Source of the DNA: Clostridiaceae bacterium
GTDB taxonomy: Bacteria; Bacillota; Clostridia; Saccharofermentanales; UBA5734
Direction: 5' to 3'
Length of the DNA stretch: 5,145 nucleotides
Assembly: GCA_012522285.1 (NCBI GenBank)
Contig: JAAYKS010000386.1
Coordinates: 1-5,145 of the forward strand
The notes beneath the pieces were generated by a model, which ran no database searches, had not been told where the DNA came from, and worked only from the letters and a program-made list of their open reading frames with translations. The translations under genes and the position numbers were made by a program. This document shows positions 1-5,145 of the stretch, piece after piece; the stretch's first letter is position 1, and the number at the start of each line of letters is the position of its first letter.

Positions 1-77
1 GGCACCAATGCCCACGCCAGCAGCGTGGCGGTGCGGCCCATCTTCAGTGGCGCAAATCTGGTGCCAAAGCCCGTCAT
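1..77 (-). CDS. N-terminus of an unidentified divergent gene (partial, runs off left edge)
   Basis: Reading the minus strand from the ATG at 77 gives 25 complete codons without a stop, MTGFGTRFAPLKMGRTATLL followed by AWALV, and the frame is still open at the window edge. A GGAGGA ribosome binding site lies 6 bases before the ATG, which is strong support for a real start; a second in-frame ATG at codon 13 has no such site. The peptide has a short polar, basic segment (R7, K12, R15) and then a hydrophobic run beginning near residue 16. This is what the start of a signal peptide or first transmembrane helix looks like, so a membrane or exported protein is inferred. The gene is transcribed away from murC. 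Too little is visible to name a family. Confidence 0.6.
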   Translation of the reverse strand, partial: MTGFGTRFAPLKMGRTATLLAWALV

Positions 78-83
78 GCGGTG

Positions 84-89
84 TCCTCC
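84..89 (-). promoter_or_regulatory. Ribosome binding site of the divergent gene
   Basis: TCCTCC on the plus strand reads GGAGGA on the minus strand, 6 bases before the ATG at 77. This near-perfect Shine-Dalgarno sequence is the main reason to call the truncated minus-strand gene and to choose codon 1 over the internal ATG at codon 13. Confidence 0.65.
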
Positions 90-119
90 GACTTTCACGT
101 TTATGATATCCTGTTTAGC

Positions 120-125
120 ATTATA
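120..125 (-). promoter_or_regulatory. Candidate -10 box (TATAAT) for the divergent gene
   Basis: The minus strand reads a perfect TATAAT here, about 42 bases upstream of the ATG at 77, which would give a 5' leader of roughly 35 bases. The best -35 candidate is TTCATT (plus-strand 144-149) at an 18-base spacing, with only 3 of 6 matches to TTGACA. The -10 match is seen directly; promoter function is inferred. The surrounding stretch is noticeably AT-richer than the genes, as expected for a promoter region. Confidence 0.35.
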
Positions 126-257
126 TCTTCAGCGAATGGATGGAATGAACCTGTGTGTACGCCAGAAGATCAGCCGGAAAGCACGCCGCAAAACAGCGGA
201 TCGGCCCGGATCCCGAAGAAATGACGCCGATCCTGGTCACGCTGCCTGCGGTTTCTT

Positions 258-270
258 GTGATAAAATCAC
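258..270. repeat. Small palindrome GTGAT-AAA-ATCAC upstream of murC
   Basis: A perfect 5-base inverted repeat with a 3-base centre, 28 bases before the murC ATG. It covers the candidate extended -10 hexamer, so it could be a repressor operator. The arms are short and this could be chance. No second copy was noticed in the window. Confidence 0.3.
259..267 (+). promoter_or_regulatory. Candidate extended -10 promoter of murC
   Basis: TGATAAAAT contains TG, one spacer base and the hexamer TAAAAT (262-267), which matches the sigma-A -10 consensus at 5 of 6 positions in extended -10 form. Transcription would begin near 274, giving a leader of about 25 bases before the murC ATG with the ribosome binding site inside it. 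No convincing -35 box is seen at 16-19 bases upstream, which is tolerable for an extended -10 promoter but lowers confidence. The element lies inside the small palindrome GTGAT-AAA-ATCAC at 258-270. Confidence 0.4.
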
Positions 271-281
271 TACGGAAATCA

Positions 282-290
282 AAGAAGGAG
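282..290 (+). promoter_or_regulatory. Ribosome binding site of murC
   Basis: AAGAAGGAG ends 8 bases before the ATG at 299. It fixes the murC start there. The frame is open further upstream to a GTG at 155, but no comparable site precedes that codon. Confidence 0.8.
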
Positions 291-298
291 CGTCAGAC

Positions 299-1747
299 AT
301 GAGCGAGAGGCAATCATCCCCCGTAGCGCTCACCCCTGGTGTCCGCGTGTTTTTCATCGGCATCGGAGGGATCAGCATGGCGGGATTGGCCGAAATCAGC
401 CGGTCCTACGGATTCGAAGTGGCGGGATCGGACCGGCACACCAGCCCCCGCACCGACCGGCTGGCGACGCTCGGCATCACCATCCACTCCGGGCACAGCG
501 CGGAGTGGATCGACGCTTTCTCCCCGGACCTGGTCGTCCACACCGCCGCCGTACACGAAGACAACCCGGAATGGATCCGCGCACGCGCGTTGGGCATCCC
601 GGTCGCGGATCGTGCGGATTACCTCGGCTGGCTCAACCAGCTGTTCCGCCAGGTGGTCAACATCTCCGGCACACACGGCAAGACCACGACCACCGCCATG
701 TGCGCCTCCATCCTCGTGCAGGCAGATGTCGACCCCACGGTGCATCTGGGTGCCGAGCTTGCCCTGTTCGGCTCGAGTGTCCGGCTGGGACAACCCGGGG
801 AAGTCATGGTGTCGGAAGCCTGCGAATACATGAAGAGTTTTCTGCGGTTTTACTCCACCACCGCTGCGATCCTGAACATCGACTACGACCACGTGGACAC
901 CTACGCCAATCTGGACGAGGTCGTCGACGCGTTTGCCACTTTTGCGCTGCTGACACCGCCGGAAGGAACCCTGGTTGTGCCCGCGTTCGACCCTGGTGTC
1001 GCGACGATGATGGACCGGCTAGCAGACACGGTGGAAGACGATGTGGACCGTCTGCCCCGAATCGTGTCGTTCGGCATGCCGGACGACCGCCTGCGCGGAA
1101 CCCCTCCGACGGTGGTGTGCACCGGACTTCGTTACGAAAGCGGCTTCCCCTGTTTCGACGTGCAAATCGAAGGTCTCCCCTATGCCTCGATCCGGCTGCG
1201 GGTACCGGGGGAGCACAATGTCAAGAACGCGTTGGCGGCCATCGCCTGCGCCTGGCTGAACGGTGGCACTCCCGAGGCGGCGGAGCAGGCGCTGGCCTCC
1301 TACACCGGTGCGGAGGGGCGCTTCGACGTCCGCGGCACCTACCGCGGCGCGACCGTCATCAGCGACTATGCGCATCATCCCTCCGCGGCCAGGGCGACAC
1401 TGCAAGCCGCGCGCACCCTGCCTCACAACCACGCCTGGGTGGTGTTCCAGCCGCTCACGTTCAGCCGCACACGCGTGTTGTTCGACGATTTCGTCGAAGC
1501 GCTGCTCCCCTGTGAATACGTCATCTTTTCCGAAATCTTCAGCGACCGGGAAACCAACCCGGGCGACATGAGTTCCAGTATGCTTGCGGATCGCGTCAAC
1601 GACCGGGGCGGGCATGCGGTGTTCGCCAAAGGGTTTGAGGAGATCCAGTCGTTGCTGGACGCGGTGGTGTCCGAGGGGGATCTGATTCTGGTGTTGGGTC
1701 CCGAGGACATCCGGGAATTCGCGGATTGGTTGATCGCGCGGGCCTGA
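299..1747 (+). CDS. murC: UDP-N-acetylmuramate--L-alanine ligase (MurC)
   Basis: A 482-residue cytoplasmic Mur ligase that adds L-alanine to UDP-N-acetylmuramic acid using ATP, the first amino acid of the peptidoglycan stem peptide. Its length is normal for the family. The N-terminal UDP-binding domain has the glycine-rich motif GIGGISMAGLAE (21-32). The central ATPase domain has the P-loop GTHGKTTT (124-131), SEACEY (172-177) and NIDYDH (193-198), then EHNVKN (305-310). The C-terminal domain has DYAHHP (356-361) and QPLTFSRTR (384-392). Several usually conserved positions differ: QPL replaces QPH, SDYAHHP replaces DDY(G/A)HHP, GRF (340-342) replaces RRF, and GPED (467-470) replaces the GAG(D/N) motif. 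The overall match still makes MurC much more likely than MurD, MurE, MurF or Mpl, but a diverged paralogue is possible. The ATG at 299 is chosen for its ribosome binding site and because the glycine-rich motif then falls at the usual distance. The gene appears to be a single-gene transcript ending at the hairpin at 1786-1830. Confidence 0.93.
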   Translation: MSERQSSPVALTPGVRVFFIGIGGISMAGLAEISRSYGFEVAGSDRHTSPRTDRLATLGITIHSGHSAEWIDAFSPDLVVHTAAVHEDNPEWIRARALGIPVADRADYLGWLNQLFRQVVNISGTHGKTTTTAMCASILVQADVDPTVHLGAELALFGSSVRLGQPGEVMVSEACEYMKSFLRFYSTTAAILNIDYDHVDTYANLDEVVDAFATFALLTPPEGTLVVPAFDPGVATMMDRLADTVEDDVDRLPRIVSFGMPDDRLRGTPPTVVCTGLRYESGFPCFDVQIEGLPYASIRLRVPGEHNVKNALAAIACAWLNGGTPEAAEQALASYTGAEGRFDVRGTYRGATVISDYAHHPSAARATLQAARTLPHNHAWVVFQPLTFSRTRVLFDDFVEALLPCEYVIFSEIFSDRETNPGDMSSSMLADRVNDRGGHAVFAKGFEEIQSLLDAVVSEGDLILVLGPEDIREFADWLIARA

Positions 1748-1785
1748 CGCTCCCCCACCTTGCTTGTTCCGACCCATCCATAACG

Positions 1786-1830
1786 CAACAAAGAAGGCGT
1801 CCGCCATTGGCGGACGCCTTCTTGCTGTTG
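1786..1830. terminator. Bidirectional intrinsic terminator between murC and ftsH
   Basis: A perfect 15-base inverted repeat, AAGAAGGCGTCCGCC (1791-1805) and its complement (1809-1823), is separated by a 3-base loop, ATT. The pairing resumes outside a 2-base bulge (1824-1825) with CAACA (1786-1790) against TGTTG (1826-1830), giving 20 paired bases in all. It starts 38 bases after the murC stop and 14 bases after the ftsH stop (minus strand). Read from ftsH, the stem ends in TTCTTTGTTG, a fair U-rich tail; read from murC, it ends in CTTCTTGCTGTTG, which is weaker. Position between two converging genes and a GC-rich stem flanked by A and T runs support a terminator used from both sides. Confidence 0.88.
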
Positions 1831-1844
1831 ATCGGGGACTTGGG

Positions 1845-3866
1845 TCAATCGGTTGTGAGTTCTGTGTCTCCGGTATCCGGTGTCGCGTCTTCGGGTTCCG
1901 GCACCGCTTCTCCGGGTTCTTCTTCAACGGTCTCGGTCCGGTTGCCCGCATCTTCGGGAACGATGGACAGATCCGCCGGGACCACCTCCGCGGCCGTCTC
2001 CAGCGTGGGGAGTACGGTCACGACCGATGCTGCCGCGCCGCCCAGGCTGGACAGGAAGAGCTCTTCGAACTCCGGCCCTTCGATTTTCTCTTTCTCGAGC
2101 AGGCGGGTGGCGACTGCTTCGAGGGTGAAACGGCGCTCACGCAACGCGTCCAAGGTGGCCGCGTAGGCGTCGTCGATGATCTTTTTTGTCTCCTCGTCGA
2201 TGATCCCGGCCAGCTTGTCACTGTAGTTCTGGACGTGGCCGTAGTCTTTTCCGAGGAACACTTCCTCCTGGCTGCCGAACACGAGATTGCCCAGTTGGTG
2301 GCTCATCCCGAACTTCATGATCATATCGCGCGCAATCGCGTTGCACTGCTGAAGGTCGGATGCCGCGCCGGTCGTCACTTCGCCAAAGACGATCTCTTCG
2401 GCCGCACGCCCCGCCAGCGAAATCATGATGGTTGCGATCAGCTGTTTGCGGGTCGTATAGTACATATCCTCGTTGGGTTTGTGTGCGGTGTAACCGCCCG
2501 CCATGCCGGCCGGGATGATGGAGATGCGCTCCACTTTGTCGGTCTCCGACACCAGACGGAGGACGATCGCGTGTCCGGCCTCATGGTATGCCGTCAGCTT
2601 CTTTTCCTTGTCGTTCATCAGGCGGCTTTTCTTTTCGGGGCCGATCATGACCTTGAACACCGACTCGGTGATGTCGGTGTAGCGGATCTGCGTATCTCCG
2701 CGGCGCGCGGCCATCAGGGCCGCCTCGTTGAGCAGATTGGCCAGGTCCGCGCCGGTGAATCCGGGGGTGGCGCGCGCGATCTCATTCAGATCGACCGTGG
2801 GATCGAGCGGTTTGTTGCGGGCATGCACCATGAGGATCGCCTCCCGCCCGCGGATGTCTGGACGCATGACCGTCACACGGCGGTCGAAACGGCCGGGACG
2901 CAGCAGCGCGGGATCCAGGATGTCGGGCCGGTTGGTGGCCGCCATGATGATCACATCCTGGTTGGGACCAAAGCCGTCCATCTCGACCAGCAGCTGGTTG
3001 AGCGTTTGCTCACGCTCGTCGTGCCCGCCTCCCATGCCGGCGCCGCGGTGGCGTCCGACCGCGTCGATCTCGTCGATAAACACGATGGCGGGGCTGTTTT
3101 TCTTGGCGGTCTCAAACAGGTCGCGCACCCGGGAAGCGCCGACGCCGACAAACATCTCGACAAAATCCGAACCGCTGATCGAGTAGAACGGAACGCCGGC
3201 CTCTCCCGCGACCGCTTTGGCCAGCAGGGTTTTACCAGTGCCCGGAGGGCCGACCAGCAGGATGCCGCGCGGAATTTTGGCACCCAGATCGGAGTACTTT
3301 TTGGGGTTCTTCAGGAAATCGACAATTTCCTTCAGTTCTTCCTTCTCCTCGTCCGCTCCCGCCACATCGCGGAACGTGATCGGATTTTTGGACGGATCGG
3401 AAAGTTTGGCCTTGCTGCGCCCGAAATTGATCGCGGTCTTGCCCTCGCCGGATTGCCGGTTGTAGGTAAACCAGATAAACAACCCGATGGAACCGAACAT
3501 CAGCACCAGGAGGACGATGTTGACCAAAAAGCTCAGATCGGTCGGTTCGTTGTAGTCGTATCCGTCGATTTTGCCGGCCGTGCGCGCTTGCTCCAGGGTG
3601 TCCTGCAGGCGTTCCAGCCAATAGGGCGAAACCGTCTTGTCGACGGTGGTGACGCCTTCGACAGGTGTGACGAATTCGATCTGGATGGTGAATCCGTTCA
3701 CCACCACGCTCCCCTTGACGTTGCCCTGTTCGATCTGCTCGATGACTTTGGACAAGGCCAAGGAGGGTTTTTGGGTCAAGCTCGGAATGATGGTCGCAAA
3801 CGCGATCGCAACCAGCAACAGGATGACATAAAAGCTAAGTCCGGACCTGGCGGTTTTGGGTTTCAT
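1845..3866 (-). CDS. ftsH: ATP-dependent zinc metalloprotease FtsH
   Basis: A 673-residue membrane-anchored AAA+ protease that forms hexamers and extracts and degrades misassembled membrane proteins and some cytosolic regulators. There are two transmembrane segments, about residues 11-28 and 112-134, with an extracytoplasmic domain between them. The AAA+ domain has Walker A GPPGTGKT (206-213), pore motif FVG (239-241), Walker B IVFIDEID (261-268) and the second region of homology TNRPDILDPALLRPGRFDR (311-329), with likely arginine fingers R326 and R329. The protease domain has the zinc motif HEAGH (428-432) and the probable third ligand D504 in TTGAASD. All key residues are intact. After about residue 605 comes a roughly 65-residue tail rich in Glu, Pro, Asp and Thr, low in complexity and probably disordered. 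The start is the ATG at 3866, preceded by AGAGGAG; an upstream in-frame ATG at 3983 lies within hpt and lacks support. It is the last gene of the tilS-hpt-ftsH operon. Confidence 0.98.
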   Translation of the reverse strand: MKPKTARSGLSFYVILLLVAIAFATIIPSLTQKPSLALSKVIEQIEQGNVKGSVVVNGFTIQIEFVTPVEGVTTVDKTVSPYWLERLQDTLEQARTAGKIDGYDYNEPTDLSFLVNIVLLVLMFGSIGLFIWFTYNRQSGEGKTAINFGRSKAKLSDPSKNPITFRDVAGADEEKEELKEIVDFLKNPKKYSDLGAKIPRGILLVGPPGTGKTLLAKAVAGEAGVPFYSISGSDFVEMFVGVGASRVRDLFETAKKNSPAIVFIDEIDAVGRHRGAGMGGGHDEREQTLNQLLVEMDGFGPNQDVIIMAATNRPDILDPALLRPGRFDRRVTVMRPDIRGREAILMVHARNKPLDPTVDLNEIARATPGFTGADLANLLNEAALMAARRGDTQIRYTDITESVFKVMIGPEKKSRLMNDKEKKLTAYHEAGHAIVLRLVSETDKVERISIIPAGMAGGYTAHKPNEDMYYTTRKQLIATIMISLAGRAAEEIVFGEVTTGAASDLQQCNAIARDMIMKFGMSHQLGNLVFGSQEEVFLGKDYGHVQNYSDKLAGIIDEETKKIIDDAYAATLDALRERRFTLEAVATRLLEKEKIEGPEFEELFLSSLGGAAASVVTVLPTLETAAEVVPADLSIVPEDAGNRTETVEEEPGEAVPEPEDATPDTGDTELTTD

Positions 3867-3870
3867 TTGG

Positions 3871-4455
3871 TTACTCCTCTGCGGCTTCCCGGAGTATGCG
3901 TACTTCCGGAAGGTTGCGGTAAATCCCGTCGTAATCGAGCCCGTATCCGACGATGAACTCGTCGGGGATCCGGCGCCCCACATACTCTACTTCGATCGGG
4001 ACCTTGCGTCGTTCGGGTTTGTCAAAAGCGGTGCACAGGGCAATGCTCGCGGGTTTTCGGGTGGACAGCAACTGTTTGAGATGGTTGAGGGTAAGGCCGG
4101 AATCCACGATGTCTTCGACGACGATGACATGTTTTCCAGCGATGTTCTGGTCGACATCTTTGATAATCCGTACGACGCCGGTGGACTGTGTGCCGCCGCC
4201 GTAACTGCTCACGGATATAAAGTCCATATCGACCGGAAGGTCGATGTTGCGGGCCAGATCGGCCAGAAATACAAAAGCTCCTTTGAGGACGCCGATCAAA
4301 AACACCTGCTTGCCGGCATAGTCTTCCGTGATGCGACGACCCAGCTCTTTGCAGATGTCAGCGATCTCTTCTTTGCTGATCAGTGTCTCTCCCAGGATTT
4401 TCCCCATCTGTTCCAATCCTCGCTCCGTCCTTCTGTCGTTTGTGTCGACGCTCAT
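3871..4455 (-). CDS. hpt: Hypoxanthine phosphoribosyltransferase
   Basis: A 194-residue cytoplasmic purine salvage enzyme that converts hypoxanthine (and usually guanine) plus PRPP to IMP (or GMP). The PRPP-binding signature is IVVEDIVDSGLTL (111-123), with acidic E114 and D115. The pyrophosphate-loop tripeptide LKG is at 57-59, the flexible-loop SSYG at 83-86, the purine-binding lysine region FDKPERRK at 144-151, and the C-terminal EFIVGYGLDYDGIYRNLP at 166-183 is typical of Firmicutes Hpt. The ATG at 4455 overlaps the tilS stop (TAATG), but its only purine-rich site, AGGA, is just 2 bases away. An in-frame ATG at 4407 (codon 17) has AGGA 9 bases upstream and gives 178 residues, closer to the usual length of about 180, so it could be the true start. 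The spacing to ftsH is 4 bases. Xanthine or other 6-oxopurine preference cannot be excluded from sequence alone. Confidence 0.96.
   Translation of the reverse strand: MSVDTNDRRTERGLEQMGKILGETLISKEEIADICKELGRRITEDYAGKQVFLIGVLKGAFVFLADLARNIDLPVDMDFISVSSYGGGTQSTGVVRIIKDVDQNIAGKHVIVVEDIVDSGLTLNHLKQLLSTRKPASIALCTAFDKPERRKVPIEVEYVGRRIPDEFIVGYGLDYDGIYRNLPEVRILREAAEE
3874..3880 (-). promoter_or_regulatory. Ribosome binding site of ftsH, inside the end of hpt
   Basis: The minus strand reads AGAGGAG, 7 bases before the ftsH ATG at 3866. It overlaps the last codons of hpt, just before its TAA stop. It decides the ftsH start and suggests that ribosomes finishing hpt help to load ftsH. Confidence 0.8.
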
Positions 4456-4457
4456 TA
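4453..4457 (-). other. tilS stop / hpt start overlap (TAATG)
   Basis: The minus strand reads TAATG: the TAA stop of tilS and the ATG of hpt share one A. Such overlaps usually allow terminating ribosomes to restart directly, which fits the weak Shine-Dalgarno sequence in front of this ATG. It shows the two genes are co-transcribed. If hpt really starts at 4407, the overlap would be coincidental. Confidence 0.7.
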
Positions 4458-5145
4458 TCCTATATTTCCAGCGTCACGGCAACAAAAAGCATCCCCAATC
4501 CCGACGTCCGGACGGAACGCAAGCCAGACAAGATCGCCAGTGGCCGCGCGGTCCCGCGGCCATTCGAACGGCAAAGCCGCGGATACGCCCGGAATCCAGG
4601 CGATTTCGGACGATATCGCAACCAGTGGAAGCCGGTCTCTTGTCGAGGCCGGCACCTTCCGGTCGATCAGAAAACGTTTGACCGTCCGGCTGCCGGCGCC
4701 GCGCGACGGACGGATCCGGTCTCCCGGCCGGCGGGTACGCACCAGGGCACCTGTCAACGCCGCGCGCGAAAAGGCACAGACACAAAGTGAACCCTCCCTC
4801 CACTCTTCCGGGAGCGTCGTTCGATCCGAAGCCGCAAAGAACACCCCTCCCGGGGTACGGGTCTTGCCGTCCAGCTGCAGGACGACCGGCTCCCAGATCG
4901 CAGGGGACCCTTCCCCGGCGCGGCTCCCCATCCGGAGAACCCCGTTCGCACAGACCGCGCGAACACCGCCCGGCAGATCCGCCCGGGCGCTGGAACGCGC
5001 GGACCGGATCAGGGAAAGGACCGCTTCGACATGATCCTGACCGAGGTCGCTTCGCGTGCCCGTTTTCTCTTCATATAACATGCGCACGACCCGGCCTGCC
5101 AACGCCTCCGCCAGCCCCGACAGTCCGACGGCGTCCACCCCGCCC
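4455..5145 (-). CDS. tilS: tRNA(Ile)-lysidine synthetase, C-terminal part (partial, runs off right edge)
   Basis: The visible 229 residues are the middle and C-terminal part of TilS, which attaches lysine to C34 of the tRNA(Ile) with anticodon CAU so that it reads AUA and is charged with isoleucine. The N-terminal PP-loop ATPase (SGGxDS) lies beyond the window. Numbering from the edge, a helical linker GQDHVEAVLSLI (35-46) is followed by ADLPGG (55-60), the usual TilS substrate-binding region. The C-terminal domain signature then follows: RRPGDRI (138-144), KRFLIDRKVPASTRDRLPLV (156-175) and IAWIPGV (181-187). The frame is open to the edge, so the GTG at 5138 is an internal valine, not a start. 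The stop TAA shares its last base with the hpt ATG. Assignment rests on the C-terminal domain signature and on gene order, since tilS-hpt-ftsH is standard in Firmicutes. Confidence 0.92.
   Translation of the reverse strand, partial: GGVDAVGLSGLAEALAGRVVRMLYEEKTGTRSDLGQDHVEAVLSLIRSARSSARADLPGGVRAVCANGVLRMGSRAGEGSPAIWEPVVLQLDGKTRTPGGVFFAASDRTTLPEEWREGSLCVCAFSRAALTGALVRTRRPGDRIRPSRGAGSRTVKRFLIDRKVPASTRDRLPLVAISSEIAWIPGVSAALPFEWPRDRAATGDLVWLAFRPDVGIGDAFCCRDAGNIG

Noticed and set aside
102..107. Plus-strand TATGAT as a murC promoter -10 box
   Set aside because: It matches 5 of 6 positions but has no -35-like sequence at 16-18 bases, and would lie nearly 200 bases from the murC ATG; it overlaps the leader of the divergent gene.
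198..213. GGATC...GATCC inverted repeat in the divergent intergenic region
   Set aside because: Arms are only 5 bases with a 6-base loop and no flanking T-run; expected by chance and not convincing as a terminator or operator.
136..261. Small 41-codon plus-strand frame (MDGMNLCVRQK...) upstream of murC
   Set aside because: No ribosome binding site precedes its ATG, and it is basic and low in hydrophobic residues with no recognisable motif; it looks like chance in GC-rich DNA.
155..298. 48-codon in-frame upstream extension of murC from a GTG at 155
   Set aside because: There is no Shine-Dalgarno sequence before the GTG, the extra residues do not resemble MurC, and a good ribosome binding site precedes the ATG at 299.
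505..1515. 336-codon plus-strand frame inside murC and the other frames overlapping the four named genes
   Set aside because: Arg/Pro/Gly-rich translations without domains, typical of shifted frames in GC-rich coding DNA.
1764..3956. Plus-strand 730-codon open frame opposite ftsH
   Set aside because: It is in codon-aligned antisense register with a clear, motif-complete ftsH and has no recognisable domain. Its openness follows from the absence of TTA, CTA and TCA in ftsH, and it would begin inside the murC-ftsH terminator region.
3867..3983. 39-codon upstream extension of ftsH from an ATG at 3983
   Set aside because: It lies inside hpt in another frame, would place a polar segment before the first transmembrane helix, and the ATG at 3866 has a well-placed AGAGGAG.

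Overview
The window is ordinary chromosomal housekeeping DNA from a GC-rich bacterium (roughly 60% G+C by eye). It most likely comes from a high-GC Clostridia lineage, for example Oscillospiraceae/Ruminococcaceae. Two things support this: the tilS-hpt-ftsH gene order, which is the classic Firmicutes arrangement, and the clostridial-looking wording of MurC (FIGIGGISMAGLAE, SEACEY). The taxon is inferred; no rRNA or species-specific marker is present.

Layout from left to right. (1) Positions 1-77, minus strand: the first 25 codons of a divergent gene that runs off the left edge. It has a strong ribosome binding site and a hydrophobic N-terminus and is otherwise unidentified. (2) Positions 78-298: a divergent intergenic region with a TATAAT box facing left, and an extended -10-like box inside a small palindrome facing right towards murC. 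(3) Positions 299-1747, plus strand: complete murC, UDP-N-acetylmuramate--L-alanine ligase, with several substitutions at normally conserved C-terminal positions. (4) Positions 1786-1830: a long, nearly perfect hairpin between the convergent genes murC and ftsH, very probably a bidirectional terminator. (5) Positions 1845-3866, minus strand: complete ftsH, a membrane AAA+ zinc protease with an acidic C-terminal tail. (6) Positions 3871-4455, minus strand: complete hpt, hypoxanthine phosphoribosyltransferase. (7) Positions 4455-5145, minus strand: the C-terminal part of tilS, tRNA(Ile)-lysidine synthetase, whose N-terminal catalytic domain lies beyond the right edge.

The three minus-strand genes form one tightly packed operon. 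tilS and hpt overlap by one base (TAATG), and hpt and ftsH are 4 bases apart with the ftsH ribosome binding site inside the end of hpt. Its promoter is outside the window. The operon joins tRNA decoding fidelity, purine salvage and membrane protein quality control. murC, transcribed towards it, supplies the first amino acid addition of the peptidoglycan stem peptide.

I found no mobile element, CRISPR array, RNA gene or previously undescribed system. The points most worth checking are the unusual MurC motifs, the unidentified divergent gene, and the palindrome over the murC -10 box.
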